Shown: in pieces, positions 52,195-61,278 of the stretch
How the letters are laid out: the number at the start of each line of letters is the position of its first letter
How positions within the stretch are numbered: position 1 is the stretch's first letter
NCBI RefSeq assembly: GCF_013836145.1
Contig: NZ_CP057483.1
Coordinates: forward strand, 2,666,001 to 2,730,000
DNA: 64,000 nt
Source of the DNA: Citrobacter sp. RHB25-C09
GTDB lineage: Bacteria; Pseudomonadota; Gammaproteobacteria; Enterobacterales; Enterobacteriaceae
Direction: 5' to 3'
Position numbers and translations under genes: made by a program
The notes under the pieces: model-generated
What the model was told of the DNA's origin: nothing
Databases searched by the model: none
What the model saw: the letters and a program-made list of their open reading frames with translations, nothing else

Positions 52195-52743
52195 TTATTC
52201 AGTTCGAGCGCGTGGGCGTATCACCACCGCGGGATTGCCACGGCAAATCATGTTTGCCGGAAGCGATTTAAAAACGCTGCTGCGGGCACCAACCACGGTG
52301 GCATCACCGATCGTGACCCCTGGCGCAACAAAAACGTCCGTTGCCAGCCAGCACTTCTCGCCAATCACAATCGGTGAGGCATTAATATCGAAATACTCAC
52401 TGCCATGATCGTGACTGCCGGTACATAAATAACTTTTCTGCGATACCACTGAATGAGCACCAATCGTAATATCGCCAAGCGTATATAAATTCACGTCATC
52501 GCCAACCCAGGCGTAATCGCCTAAGGTTAATTTCCACGGATACGTTATTTTTACCGATGGACGAATGACTACGTTTTTTCCTATTTTTGCGCCAAATAAG
52601 CGCAGTAAAAAAGCTCGCCAGCGATACAGCACCTGTGGCGACCAGGCAAATAATGTGGCTTGTACCGCCCACCATAATTGCACTTTTATTGCACTACCGC
52701 CGCGAAAGCCCCTCGGCACAGAAAAGCCGCTTAAATCTTGCAT
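52195..52743 (-). CDS. wcaF: WcaF colanic acid acetyltransferase
   Basis: This 182-residue hexapeptide-repeat O-acetyltransferase of the LacA/NodL-like group is believed to acetylate fucose in the colanic acid unit. Repeats are visible from residue 55 onward (NVVIRPSVKITYP, VNLYTLGDITIGAHSVVSQ) with CTGSHDHGSEYF containing the likely catalytic histidine, and a tail VFKSLPANMICRGNPAVVI. Starts 14 bases after wcaE. Confidence 0.93.
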   Translation of the reverse strand: MQDLSGFSVPRGFRGGSAIKVQLWWAVQATLFAWSPQVLYRWRAFLLRLFGAKIGKNVVIRPSVKITYPWKLTLGDYAWVGDDVNLYTLGDITIGAHSVVSQKSYLCTGSHDHGSEYFDINASPIVIGEKCWLATDVFVAPGVTIGDATVVGARSSVFKSLPANMICRGNPAVVIRPRARTE

Positions 52744-52757
52744 AGGTATTCCTTATA

Positions 52758-53504
52758 TTAAGCTTTGTTATATAAGGTTTTGGTTTTACCCGTGGTGCGC
52801 AGGCGTAAACGCCAGGATAATTCCGCCCAAAATCCAGGCACGCGTAATATCTGGCGCTGGACTTTTTTGGCGTCTTCGCACAATTCCAGATTATTCGTAG
52901 TCGATACGCCACCCATGGAAAATTCAGATACCAGACCATTCAGTTTTTTGAAACCGTAGCCTGCTTTGTACATTCGGGCTGCCAGTGCGTAATCGGAGGA
53001 GACTTTATATTGCAGGTCATAGCGCCATTTTTTCAGTCCGGCAACCGGGAAGAATATCGCCTGATGACTGGCAGGAAGGCTGTGATAAATATACCAACCC
53101 GGCTTTGCGCTGCGCTTGATTTTATGGCCATTGCCAAAATCGAGTAACGCGTCGCCGGTAATCATGCTGTTCTCTTTTTGGGTTTGTAACTGGCGAACAA
53201 ATTGTGCCGCATCTGCATGAAAAACATCACCGGAATTGAGAAACAGCGCGAATTTTCCCTGCGCCATCTCAATACCTTTATTCATCGCGTCGTAAATACC
53301 CTTATCGGGTTCGCTGACAAAGCGTAAGTGGTACTGTCCATTGAGGTTTTCGAGAAACTCTTGTGTCCCGTCACCGGAACCGCCGTCCACCACAATCCAC
53401 TCGAAGCTGATATCGTTCGCCTTTGCCAGGTGCGCCAGCGACGCGTGGGTTTTGACGATGCCGTCCAGGTTGCGAAAGGCGACGGTGATAATACTGAGCA
53501 ACAT
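52758..53504 (-). CDS. wcaE: WcaE colanic acid glycosyltransferase
   Basis: This GT2-family inverting glycosyltransferase has 248 residues and a GT-A fold: LLSIITVAFRNLDGI at the start, WIVVDGGSGDGTQEFL, then ISEPDKG-type segment VSEPDKGIYDAMNKGI and the metal-binding LFLNSGDVFH near residue 90. It is thought to add the second fucose. The ATG at 53504 follows the wcaD stop by five bases; the frame extends upstream into wcaD without conserved sequence. Confidence 0.94.
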   Translation of the reverse strand: MLLSIITVAFRNLDGIVKTHASLAHLAKANDISFEWIVVDGGSGDGTQEFLENLNGQYHLRFVSEPDKGIYDAMNKGIEMAQGKFALFLNSGDVFHADAAQFVRQLQTQKENSMITGDALLDFGNGHKIKRSAKPGWYIYHSLPASHQAIFFPVAGLKKWRYDLQYKVSSDYALAARMYKAGYGFKKLNGLVSEFSMGGVSTTNNLELCEDAKKVQRQILRVPGFWAELSWRLRLRTTGKTKTLYNKA

Positions 53505-53509
53505 GTGAA

Positions 53510-54727
53510 TTACCTCGTGATATTCAGCGCTTTGCGCAATATAAACGGACAAACAATTAAAAACGCATACTCCGGGCTAAATATTGAACCGGTAAAAAAC
53601 AGTGACACCGGCGTAAAAAGATAAAGTTGCACCCGGAAGTTCTGATTATCACCAAATGCGTTCAACGCCATTTTTAAGACTTTCCACAGATACCACACCG
53701 ACATTGCCACTGCGAACCAGGAAAAATAAATAATCAGTAGATACAAACCATTGTCTATTGTTTTACCGACGTCCGCACCGTTAAAGATTCCGAATGATGC
53801 AACATATTCGTAAAGTGAGCCAAATCTGACGACACCATCAATGTTAGTCAAAGAATAACCCACCATCACTAACGGACCGACAATGCGATAATAAGAAGAT
53901 GAGCCTTCCGTTCCTAAATCTCCCAGACGGGTAGAGATATAAGGAAACGCGAATATTACCCCCAACAAAAACACTGCCAATGAGATTATCGCCAGGGGGA
54001 GCTTTTTCTTAATTGCATCTTTATTCAGATACTGGAACGCCCACTCCAACAGGTAAAACAAGATAAATGTCATTACCCCTGAAAACGACCCAGATAATAT
54101 AATCCCTGCCAGAATCATAGCATCGGTTTTAGGCGTTTTGATACCAAACTGTTTGATGCTGAGCCAAATTGAGATTAACGCCAGAGCAAAAAATGCCGGT
54201 TCAAAATAAAGCGCCGTCGTTCGCTTGCCGCCGAACTTAATAAAGTTCAGTACATAGCTGTTACTGTAAATGAGATATTTCGAAATTGCTTCCATCAGGC
54301 TGCTGCCGCCAGTCAGGATAATTTGCGCCATTTCAAGCGCGGCCAGCAGCACCACCACCGCCACCACCAGATAGAAGAAACGTAGGATCTTGCGATAGTT
54401 ATGCGGCGATATGGTTTTGAAGCGGATACTCCAGACCATGCCGATGATGATCACCAGATAGACAAACAGCATCGTCGACGTGACATACTTACTGGCATCC
54501 AGCGACTGGCCAAACAGATAGTTAAACGCCGTCAACCCGGCGCCAACGCCCAGGGCGATCAGCAGTTTTTTGACGCTGATGCGTTCAACAAACAGCAACA
54601 ACAGCAGAGGCAAAAAAGTCACAATGGTGATGGGAAAACTTTCGCCCAGCTGCGCGATTTTGACGTTAACCAACAGGTAGATCAGCGGTAGCAGCAGATA
54701 GCTACAGATTCTGATAGAACGAGACAT
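53510..54727 (-). CDS. wcaD: WcaD colanic acid polymerase
   Basis: This integral membrane protein of 405 residues has about 10-11 hydrophobic segments and is the putative Wzy-type polymerase of colanic acid. The N-terminus begins SRSIRICSYLLLPLIYLLVN, and the C-terminus SIFSPEYAFLIVCPFILRKA matches WcaD. The start at 54727 lies 26 bases inside wcaC; longer frames up to 54787 overlap more of wcaC and lack conserved sequence. Confidence 0.93.
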   Translation of the reverse strand: MSRSIRICSYLLLPLIYLLVNVKIAQLGESFPITIVTFLPLLLLLFVERISVKKLLIALGVGAGLTAFNYLFGQSLDASKYVTSTMLFVYLVIIIGMVWSIRFKTISPHNYRKILRFFYLVVAVVVLLAALEMAQIILTGGSSLMEAISKYLIYSNSYVLNFIKFGGKRTTALYFEPAFFALALISIWLSIKQFGIKTPKTDAMILAGIILSGSFSGVMTFILFYLLEWAFQYLNKDAIKKKLPLAIISLAVFLLGVIFAFPYISTRLGDLGTEGSSSYYRIVGPLVMVGYSLTNIDGVVRFGSLYEYVASFGIFNGADVGKTIDNGLYLLIIYFSWFAVAMSVWYLWKVLKMALNAFGDNQNFRVQLYLFTPVSLFFTGSIFSPEYAFLIVCPFILRKALNITR

Positions 54728-55919
54728 ACTCCTCCAGCATCTGTTGTCCACTGTAGGCCGCATGGCTGCGGGCGCGAAAGTCATCAAGCGAAGTCCCGAA
54801 TACCGCCTGAGCGATATCGGCTTTACTTAACTGCACCAGTTGCAGAACGTCATTTTCAGCGAAGGTCTTCCCGCCGGATTTGTGCAACACCTCTTGCGCG
54901 GCATCACTATGCGTGGCAATAACCGGTACGCCAATAGACAGCGCTTCACAAAGAATCAGTGGGTAGTTGTCCACACGGGAGCTAAACACCAGTGCATCCA
55001 TCTGATTCAGCGCGCTCATCAGCGTGCGTTTATCCGTTTCAAATCCGTGGTTGATGACGTTCGCCCCCTCAAACGGCGAGAATTTACCGAAGGTATGCAG
55101 TTCAATCCTGTCGCCGAGCGCCATCATCTCGCGAACCAGTTTCTGGTTGGTTTTTCCGTCGTAGCGCAGGTCGTGGGCAACAATGGCAATTTTCGGTTTA
55201 CCGGACGTCTCACTGACCGGTGATAGTTCGGCAAGGATCGCCTCGGTCGCGACATCAATGCCGTTGTTGATAATGCGGCAACGCCCTGCCCCATACAGGC
55301 TGTTGAACGCGTCAGCGACATGTTGACTCGGTGAGATAAACTGGCAGCCCAGCGCTAACATCTGGCGAAACAGCTCACGCTTACCCTCCACCAGTCGATG
55401 TGCACGATCTGTTTTTACCGGCGGATAGTTATTGAGCGTCGGGCATTTCTGACAGCCGGTCTTCCAGCCCTCACAGCCATCGGTAAAGGCGCAACGCCCG
55501 GTGACGCTCCAGTGGTCATGCAGCGTCCAGACCAGCGTGACGTCCGGCTTGTGGTTTTTTACCTTTTCGCAAAAAGCCACCACCTCGGCAAAATTCAGCC
55601 AGTAACTGTGCAGAACGTGAAAATGCAGCACCAGCGGACCCGACGTGCGGGTGACGGTGCGGTAGAGATTATTGAGGTTGCCAAACAGATCGCGGTTAAA
55701 CAGACGAAATAGCGCGATGTTAGCCACGGATGTCAGGCGCGGCGTCTGTTTAATGACATGTGGATAACGATCGTGGCTAACGCTTTTCTTGCCGCCCTTG
55801 CCGTAGCCATAGACAAAACGCGAGGTCAGCCCTTTTTCCAGCGCGCGCTGATGGAGATCTAATGCCACTCCAGCCGCACCGCCTTCTGCCAGCCGCACGT
55901 TAAATTGCAGAATATTCAT
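54702..55919 (-). CDS. wcaC: WcaC colanic acid glycosyltransferase
   Basis: This GT4-type glycosyltransferase has 405 residues and probably transfers galactose in the colanic acid unit. It has a cysteine-rich insertion, WSVTGRCAFTDGCEGWKTGC, and following KCP, typical of the family containing WcaC. The C-terminal donor half contains FSSRVDNYPLILCEALSIG as EX7E-like site. The start overlaps wcaB by four bases. Confidence 0.93.
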   Translation of the reverse strand: MNILQFNVRLAEGGAAGVALDLHQRALEKGLTSRFVYGYGKGGKKSVSHDRYPHVIKQTPRLTSVANIALFRLFNRDLFGNLNNLYRTVTRTSGPLVLHFHVLHSYWLNFAEVVAFCEKVKNHKPDVTLVWTLHDHWSVTGRCAFTDGCEGWKTGCQKCPTLNNYPPVKTDRAHRLVEGKRELFRQMLALGCQFISPSQHVADAFNSLYGAGRCRIINNGIDVATEAILAELSPVSETSGKPKIAIVAHDLRYDGKTNQKLVREMMALGDRIELHTFGKFSPFEGANVINHGFETDKRTLMSALNQMDALVFSSRVDNYPLILCEALSIGVPVIATHSDAAQEVLHKSGGKTFAENDVLQLVQLSKADIAQAVFGTSLDDFRARSHAAYSGQQMLEEYVSFYQNL

Positions 55920-56404
55920 TTGATTACCTTAACCCGGGCTTTTTCACCCACCACCAGCGCGTTGTCAGGAACGCTGTCGAGCACCACGCTGCCCGCACCG
56001 ATGGTCACGTTGTTACCAATCGTGATATCGCCTAACACAATGACGTTCGCCCCTAACTCCACGCCGTTGCCGAACTGTGGACAGGCCAGACTGTCGGCCC
56101 CACGGTTACCGAGGGTGACGCCGTGGCGAATCGTAAAATCATCGCCCGCGACAACGTTTTTATTGATGACGACCGCGTAGCCATGGTGAATGGTGAAGCG
56201 ACGGCCAATGGTCGCTGCAGCCTGAATTTCATACCCGAACAGGCATTCAGTAATCAGGCGATACAACACCAACACCGGTGCGGCCCAGAGGTTATTCAGG
56301 ACATTTTTTTTGCGCCACACAGAACAAAAATGGGCCACGCGATAGGCCAGCACCATGCAGCACGGACGCAGACTCCAACTGTTGGCGCGGATATCTTCCA
56401 GCAT
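55916..56404 (-). CDS. wcaB: WcaB colanic acid acetyltransferase
   Basis: This 162-residue hexapeptide acyltransferase of the serine acetyltransferase-like group has FTIHHGYAVVINKNVVAGDD and the following IRHGVTLGNRGAD providing the catalytic histidine, then the beta-helix turns GANVIVLGDITIGNNVTIGA. It probably acetylates the first fucose of the colanic acid unit. It lies two bases after wcaA. Confidence 0.93.
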   Translation of the reverse strand: MLEDIRANSWSLRPCCMVLAYRVAHFCSVWRKKNVLNNLWAAPVLVLYRLITECLFGYEIQAAATIGRRFTIHHGYAVVINKNVVAGDDFTIRHGVTLGNRGADSLACPQFGNGVELGANVIVLGDITIGNNVTIGAGSVVLDSVPDNALVVGEKARVKVIK

Positions 56405-56406
56405 CC

Positions 56407-57249
56407 TTAACGCCCTCGCAGTCCGTCAGCCAGGCGTTTGCCGTTTCTCACAGAGAGCAGTGTGAGTAAGGTGCGCCATGTCATCCGCTTATTGCGGATC
56501 TGATAAAGGGTAAACAGCTGGTACTTCTTACTGGCGCGGTCAAACTTGTCTTTGTGCTTGCGATAAAAATGGAAATAACCGGAGAACTTCTTCGGCGAGG
56601 AGGTAATTTGCATCTCGCCGTGGTTGATATGCAGGATCTGCGTGGCTTCTTCCACTTTCCACGGCTCACCGTATTCCACGACCATGCGCAGGAAGATATC
56701 GTAATCCTGTGCGGCTTTCAGTTCGGTATCAAACAGGCTCTCTTTAAAGCGCCACGCCCAGGTAAACACCTGATTGCCAATGATATTGCGCTTGTAAAAC
56801 AGGCGACGGGAATACGGCGATTTAGGATACAGCGGCAGGCTCGCAGGCTGCGAATAGACTTCACCTTCGCATACATAGTCATCGGCATACAGAAACGCAT
56901 GGGTGACCAGTTGCTGCCGGTGCGCCAGAAATACGCTCAGGCGGTTCGGCGTCCATTCATCATCATCGTCGATGCCGGTGATGAACTCCCCTTTTGCTTG
57001 TAAAATCGCCTGGTTACGCACCGCACAGGCACCGGAATTCACATCGTTATGGGTATAACGTACGCGCGGATCGTTTAATCCTTCAACGAACTGCTGTAGC
57101 TGTTCATACGCACTGGAGCAGTCATCAACGATGATCATTTCCCAGTGGGTATAGTCCTGACGCAGTACCGATTTTATAGCCCGTATCGCAAGCTGCTGCC
57201 GGTTCCAGGTGGGCATATAAATGGAGATTAATGGGTTGTCTTGTTTCAT
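56407..57249 (-). CDS. wcaA: WcaA colanic acid glycosyltransferase
   Basis: This GT2-family glycosyltransferase has 280 residues: an N-terminal GT-A domain with ISIYMPTWNRQQLAIRAI, MIIVDDCSSAYEQL and the metal-binding ITGIDDDDEWTPNRL (near residue 93). It probably transfers glucuronate to the colanic acid unit. It is separated from wzc by 60 bases containing a REP unit. The C-terminus is basic and probably membrane-associated. Confidence 0.93.
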   Translation of the reverse strand: MKQDNPLISIYMPTWNRQQLAIRAIKSVLRQDYTHWEMIIVDDCSSAYEQLQQFVEGLNDPRVRYTHNDVNSGACAVRNQAILQAKGEFITGIDDDDEWTPNRLSVFLAHRQQLVTHAFLYADDYVCEGEVYSQPASLPLYPKSPYSRRLFYKRNIIGNQVFTWAWRFKESLFDTELKAAQDYDIFLRMVVEYGEPWKVEEATQILHINHGEMQITSSPKKFSGYFHFYRKHKDKFDRASKKYQLFTLYQIRNKRMTWRTLLTLLSVRNGKRLADGLRGR

Positions 57250-57270
57250 GCTCGTTCCCCAGAAAGATTC

Positions 57271-57300
57271 GCCGGATGGCGGCGTAACGCCTTATCCGGC
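57271..57300. repeat. REP element between wzc and wcaA
   Basis: A near-perfect REP palindrome starting GCCGGATGGCGGCGTAACGC and ending CTTATCCGGC. It separates the export block wza-wzb-wzc from the biosynthesis block wcaA onward and could limit or stabilise the upstream mRNA. Confidence 0.9.
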
Positions 57301-57310
57301 ATTCTCATTT

Positions 57311-59473
57311 TTATTTGGAATCAGACTTATATTCGTACTCGTAGTACCCGTAATCCTGGTACCCGGTCGCGCGGCGGAAGATAGAGTTGAGGATCACCCC
57401 TTTCACCTGAATGCCGTTCTGCTCGAAGCGGCTGAGGCTGGTTTCCACCTCTTTGAGGGTGTTGACGGCGTAACGTGCCACCATCAGCGTCGTACCCGCG
57501 TGGCGACCAACAATCGCGGCGTCAGTCACGGCGAGGATCGGTGGCGTATCAATCAACACCAGATCGTAATGGCTGCTGGCCCAGCGTAGAAGCTCGCCAA
57601 AACGCTCGCCCATCAGCAATTCAGACGGGTTCGGTGGTACCTGACCACGCGGTACGAGATCGAAATTCGGTATCGACGTCGGTTTCGCACATGAGGCGAT
57701 CTCCCCTTTTCCAACCAGAATCTCAGACAGACCGTTCACATTGTTGGTGCCGAGCAGTTCGTGGGTATAACCTTTACGCATATCGCAGTCGATGAGCAGC
57801 ACCCGCTTATTGGTCTGGCTAATCACCGCCGCGAGGTTGGCACAGACAAAGGTTTTACCGATCGACGGACTGACCCCAGTCAACATCAGTACGTTGTTTT
57901 GCGCCTGCATCATGGCGAAGTGCAGACTGGTACGCAGGCTTCGCACAGCTTCAATCGCCAGATCGGTCGGGTTCCCCACCGCCAGCAGTTGGCTCTGTTT
58001 ATAACGCTTAACGCCTTTGATGGTTTTGACGCTATCGCGCGCTTTCTGCCATTCCGACAGCGGAATGCTGGCATAAACGCTAATCCCGTGCTCTTCCAGG
58101 ACCTGCGGGCTTTCAATGCCTCGGTTAAACAGCGAGCGCAACAGCACGCCAACGATAGAGAGCATCAGGCCGAGAATGATACTGCCGAGAATAATCAGCG
58201 CTTTTTTCGGCTTCAGCACGCCGGGCTGGGCGATCGCCGGGTCAACAATGCGCACATCCCCCACAGTGCTGGCCTCGGTGATTTTCAACTCCTGCTGCTT
58301 ATTGAGCAGTTGCATATAGACCTGCTGTCCCGATTCCACGTCACGCGTCAGGCGTACAATCTCCTGCTGCGTTTTCGGCATCGCCGTCACGCGACCGTTG
58401 AGCTTCGCTTTTTCATCTTCCAGCGCCTTGCGTTTTTCCAGCAGGGTACGGTACGCAGGGTGCACCTTCGTATAAAGCTTCGAAATTTCCGCTTCTTTAA
58501 AGGTCAACTCGTTAAGCTGTGCGTCGATGTTAACCATTGAGTCCAGCACCGCCTTGGCTTCCAGCGGTAAATCGACGGAGTCTTTATCCTGACGGAAGGC
58601 GTTAAGTTTGTTCTCCGCTACGTCCAGATTCTTGCGCACTTCCGGAAGTTGCTTTGCCAGAAACGCCAGACTCTTCGCTGCCTCTTCCGATTTACGCGCA
58701 ATGTTTTGCTCAAGATAGTTACGCGTGATGCTGTCGAGGATATCGCGGATTTTCTCCCGATCTTCACCGGTAAAGTTCAGGCTCAACACGCCTGTCTCTT
58801 TACCATTCTCGGAAACGGTCAGGTTACTTTGCAGGTTGTTGATCATTCCCAGCGTGGAGTATTTGGTCACGGTGAATTCAGTATCCGGACGGGCGCGGAT
58901 CTCGCTGACCACCATCGTGACGCCATCTTTACTCAGGGTCTGTCCAATCTGACCGCGCGCGCTGAAGCCGCCGTCGCTGACCAGTTCATAGGTTTTATCG
59001 CTGAGTACGTTCAGGGTGAAGGTCTGCTCGTTCATCCCTTTCGGCAGGTTGAAAGTCGTCACTTTCACCGTCTCATTCTGCCGCCCCATCAGCCGTTCCC
59101 AGCCAGCACCAAACAGCGGGAAGGTATTCTTAGTGACTGAAATATCCAGATCTAAGTCATCCACCGTTTTGCCTAATACAAGACGGGACTGGATCAGCTG
59201 AATTTCCGCTTCCGAAGCGGGCGGTTTATTAGAAAGCGCCGTGCCAATTTCCTGCACCAGCGAATTACCGGTGTTTTGCTCGATTTGTACCAGCGCATCC
59301 GCGCTGTAAATCGGCGTGGCAAAGATCGTGTAAATCACCGCGCACAGGGCGAAGATGCTGGTAATGCCCAGCACCCACCAGCGCGCCTCGATAACTGTGC
59401 CGACCAGGCGCCCGATATCGATTTCATCATTGCCCGTTACCGGAGCGGCAGACTGTTTTACTTTTTCTGTCAT
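57311..59473 (-). CDS. wzc: Wzc tyrosine autokinase, colanic acid export
   Basis: Wzc is a bacterial tyrosine kinase and class 2a polysaccharide co-polymerase, 720 residues. The N-terminal Wzz domain is bounded by membrane helices near residues 32-52 and 425-447, with a coiled-coil periplasmic part. The cytoplasmic kinase has Walker A GVSPSIGKTF near residue 540, A' LLIDCDMRKG and B LVLIDTPPI. The C-terminal tail ends in a tyrosine cluster, GYQDYGYYEYEYK, with six tyrosines for autophosphorylation. Cycles of phosphorylation, reversed by Wzb, drive assembly with Wza. Overlaps wzb by one base. Confidence 0.97.
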   Translation of the reverse strand: MTEKVKQSAAPVTGNDEIDIGRLVGTVIEARWWVLGITSIFALCAVIYTIFATPIYSADALVQIEQNTGNSLVQEIGTALSNKPPASEAEIQLIQSRLVLGKTVDDLDLDISVTKNTFPLFGAGWERLMGRQNETVKVTTFNLPKGMNEQTFTLNVLSDKTYELVSDGGFSARGQIGQTLSKDGVTMVVSEIRARPDTEFTVTKYSTLGMINNLQSNLTVSENGKETGVLSLNFTGEDREKIRDILDSITRNYLEQNIARKSEEAAKSLAFLAKQLPEVRKNLDVAENKLNAFRQDKDSVDLPLEAKAVLDSMVNIDAQLNELTFKEAEISKLYTKVHPAYRTLLEKRKALEDEKAKLNGRVTAMPKTQQEIVRLTRDVESGQQVYMQLLNKQQELKITEASTVGDVRIVDPAIAQPGVLKPKKALIILGSIILGLMLSIVGVLLRSLFNRGIESPQVLEEHGISVYASIPLSEWQKARDSVKTIKGVKRYKQSQLLAVGNPTDLAIEAVRSLRTSLHFAMMQAQNNVLMLTGVSPSIGKTFVCANLAAVISQTNKRVLLIDCDMRKGYTHELLGTNNVNGLSEILVGKGEIASCAKPTSIPNFDLVPRGQVPPNPSELLMGERFGELLRWASSHYDLVLIDTPPILAVTDAAIVGRHAGTTLMVARYAVNTLKEVETSLSRFEQNGIQVKGVILNSIFRRATGYQDYGYYEYEYKSDSK

Positions 59474-59919
59474 TATTTTACCTGCTCTGCGTTCAGTGCC
59501 TGCGCCCAGTGGCGAGCAGACCGTTCAAGTAATGCGTACACCGCTTCAAACGCCTCACGGCTTTTACGATACGGATCGGGAATTTCGCGCTCATCGTCCC
59601 AGTGACCGAACAGCATGACCTTGCCTCGCATCTCCGGCGCAAGTTCGAGCAGCGAGGCGATGTGCCGTTTCTCCATAGTCAGAATGAGGTCGTACTCCCG
59701 GCACATACGCCCGGTCAGTTGGCGCGCGCAGTGGCCTTCCAGAGAGATATCGTGGGCTGCTGCGACGCTCAGCGCCGACGGATCAGCCCCTTTTCCCACC
59801 AGCGCACCGAGTCCGGCCGACGCTACCGTCAGTTCCGGGTGATAGTGCTTTAGCAAGCGCTCTGCCGTTGGGGAACGGCAAATGTTCCCCACGCAGACGA
59901 CCAGAATTTTGTTAAACAT
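59473..59919 (-). CDS. wzb: Wzb low-molecular-weight tyrosine phosphatase
   Basis: Wzb dephosphorylates Wzc. The catalytic P-loop CVGNICRSPT starts at Cys9 with Arg15, and the general acid Asp115 is in IPDPYRKS. Length 148 residues, one more than I recall for E. coli. It lies between wza and wzc: the wza stop is six bases upstream and the wzc start overlaps by one base. Confidence 0.97.
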   Translation of the reverse strand: MFNKILVVCVGNICRSPTAERLLKHYHPELTVASAGLGALVGKGADPSALSVAAAHDISLEGHCARQLTGRMCREYDLILTMEKRHIASLLELAPEMRGKVMLFGHWDDEREIPDPYRKSREAFEAVYALLERSARHWAQALNAEQVK

Positions 59920-59924
59920 GACGA

Positions 59925-61061
59925 TTACCAGTTATGAATGTCGCTGGCCGTATCCGTCATATAACGGACACCGCTGATGGTCGGCAGCAACTGATTGATC
60001 AGACGGTTCCAGCGCGCAACCGGTGCGGTCGTGACGTACACCACGTCATACGGTTGCAGACGGAACTCCGTCGCCATGACCAGAGAGGTCGCATCTGACA
60101 TATCAAGTTGATAAATATTGGCAATCTTGCCGCCAGGGCCTTTGCCTTTCAGCGGACGGATGACAAAGATGCCGCTGGCGTTCGACGTGGTCAGGTCTAT
60201 ACCTTCGGCATTGCCCAATGCTTCGGTCAGGGTCATGCCGCTGAAGTCCATTTTGAGGGTTCGCTGTTTCTTCACTTCACCCATCACGAACACTTTCAGG
60301 TCGTCATTGCGCGGTACATAAAGAATGTCACCCGGATACAGCAGGCGATTCTGGCTGAGATCGCCGTTTTGCATCAGCGCCTGGAGAGAAATACGCTGTT
60401 CTTTGCCGTTGTGCGTCAGCACCACATTGCGCCAGTCGGCATCTTCCGTCAGCCCACCCGCTGCGTTGATGGCATCCAGTACGGTGAGTGGAACGTTGGT
60501 AATGGCCTGCTGGCCCGATTTATTCACCTGACCAGAGATATAGGCCTTTTGCGAACGGAAAGCGGCGATATTAACGTCCACCTGCGGGTCAGCAATGTAC
60601 TTCGCTAAGCGGCCGGTAATATCACTGCGAATTTCAGCCAACGTTTTTCCGACGACGCTAACTTTGCCAATGTAGGGATAGAACATCGTACCGTCGGGCT
60701 GCACCCAGTTGCCGGTATCACTGGAGCTACGGTATTGCCCTGCGGGAGTAGTGAGTTCAGGGTGATCCCAGACGGTGACGTTCAGGACATCACCCGGCCC
60801 GATGCGGTATTGATAGCTGGATAATTCCAGATCCAGCGACATATTCGGCTGGGCGACATTCGGTCGTGGGCGTAATTGCTCAACCAGTCGAGGGGTCAGT
60901 GGATAGACATTCACCATCCGATCGAGATCGAAATCAGCGTCCTGCTGTTTAATCACATCTTTACCCATCGTCGACATATTACTGCCCGGAAAGACGGTGC
61001 AACCGCTAACCAGGGTTACCGACACCAATAATGGCATCAATTTCATTTTGGATTTCATCAT
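59925..61061 (-). CDS. wza: Wza outer-membrane polysaccharide export lipoprotein
   Basis: Wza forms the octameric outer-membrane channel for colanic acid. It is a lipoprotein of 378 residues with lipobox LVSGC and lipidated Cys21. Then follow the polysaccharide export domain (YRIGPGDVLNVTVWDHPEL), SLBB-type domains (KAYISGQVNKSGQQAI, LKVFVMGEVKKQ) and the C-terminal amphipathic helix that crosses the outer membrane (WNRLINQLLPTISGV). First gene of the colanic acid operon; 674 bases of leader and promoter DNA lie upstream. Confidence 0.97.
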   Translation of the reverse strand: MMKSKMKLMPLLVSVTLVSGCTVFPGSNMSTMGKDVIKQQDADFDLDRMVNVYPLTPRLVEQLRPRPNVAQPNMSLDLELSSYQYRIGPGDVLNVTVWDHPELTTPAGQYRSSSDTGNWVQPDGTMFYPYIGKVSVVGKTLAEIRSDITGRLAKYIADPQVDVNIAAFRSQKAYISGQVNKSGQQAITNVPLTVLDAINAAGGLTEDADWRNVVLTHNGKEQRISLQALMQNGDLSQNRLLYPGDILYVPRNDDLKVFVMGEVKKQRTLKMDFSGMTLTEALGNAEGIDLTTSNASGIFVIRPLKGKGPGGKIANIYQLDMSDATSLVMATEFRLQPYDVVYVTTAPVARWNRLINQLLPTISGVRYMTDTASDIHNW

Positions 61062-61239
61062 TGATTATTTATCACTTTGGCAGAGTAATTATCCCGTGCA
61101 ATTTAAATAGCGACTTCGCCTGTACACATTTACATTGCAGTTAATTGAACAGAAATATAACTGGCATCAGTCCTAAAATTATTTAATTCATCCGTAGGCT
61201 ATTGACAGAATAAAGCTGACTCTTCACTTGGCATTCAGG

Positions 61240-61278
61240 CACGCTACCGCCCCTGGCTTTTTAGCTACCAATACACTG
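61240..61278 (-). promoter_or_regulatory. JUMPstart with ops element, colanic acid operon
   Basis: Read on the - strand a JUMPstart sequence ends in the ops site GGCGGTAGCGTG (61240-61251), about 180 bases ahead of wza. It matches the O-antigen copy at 37175-37213 in the ops core and in GGTAGCT further upstream. RfaH recruitment and antitermination are established for colanic acid genes in E. coli. Confidence 0.95.

Noticed and set aside
57761..58540. 259-residue frame on the + strand inside wzc
   Set aside because: Antisense shadow of wzc, rich in His/Gln/Arg with no domain.
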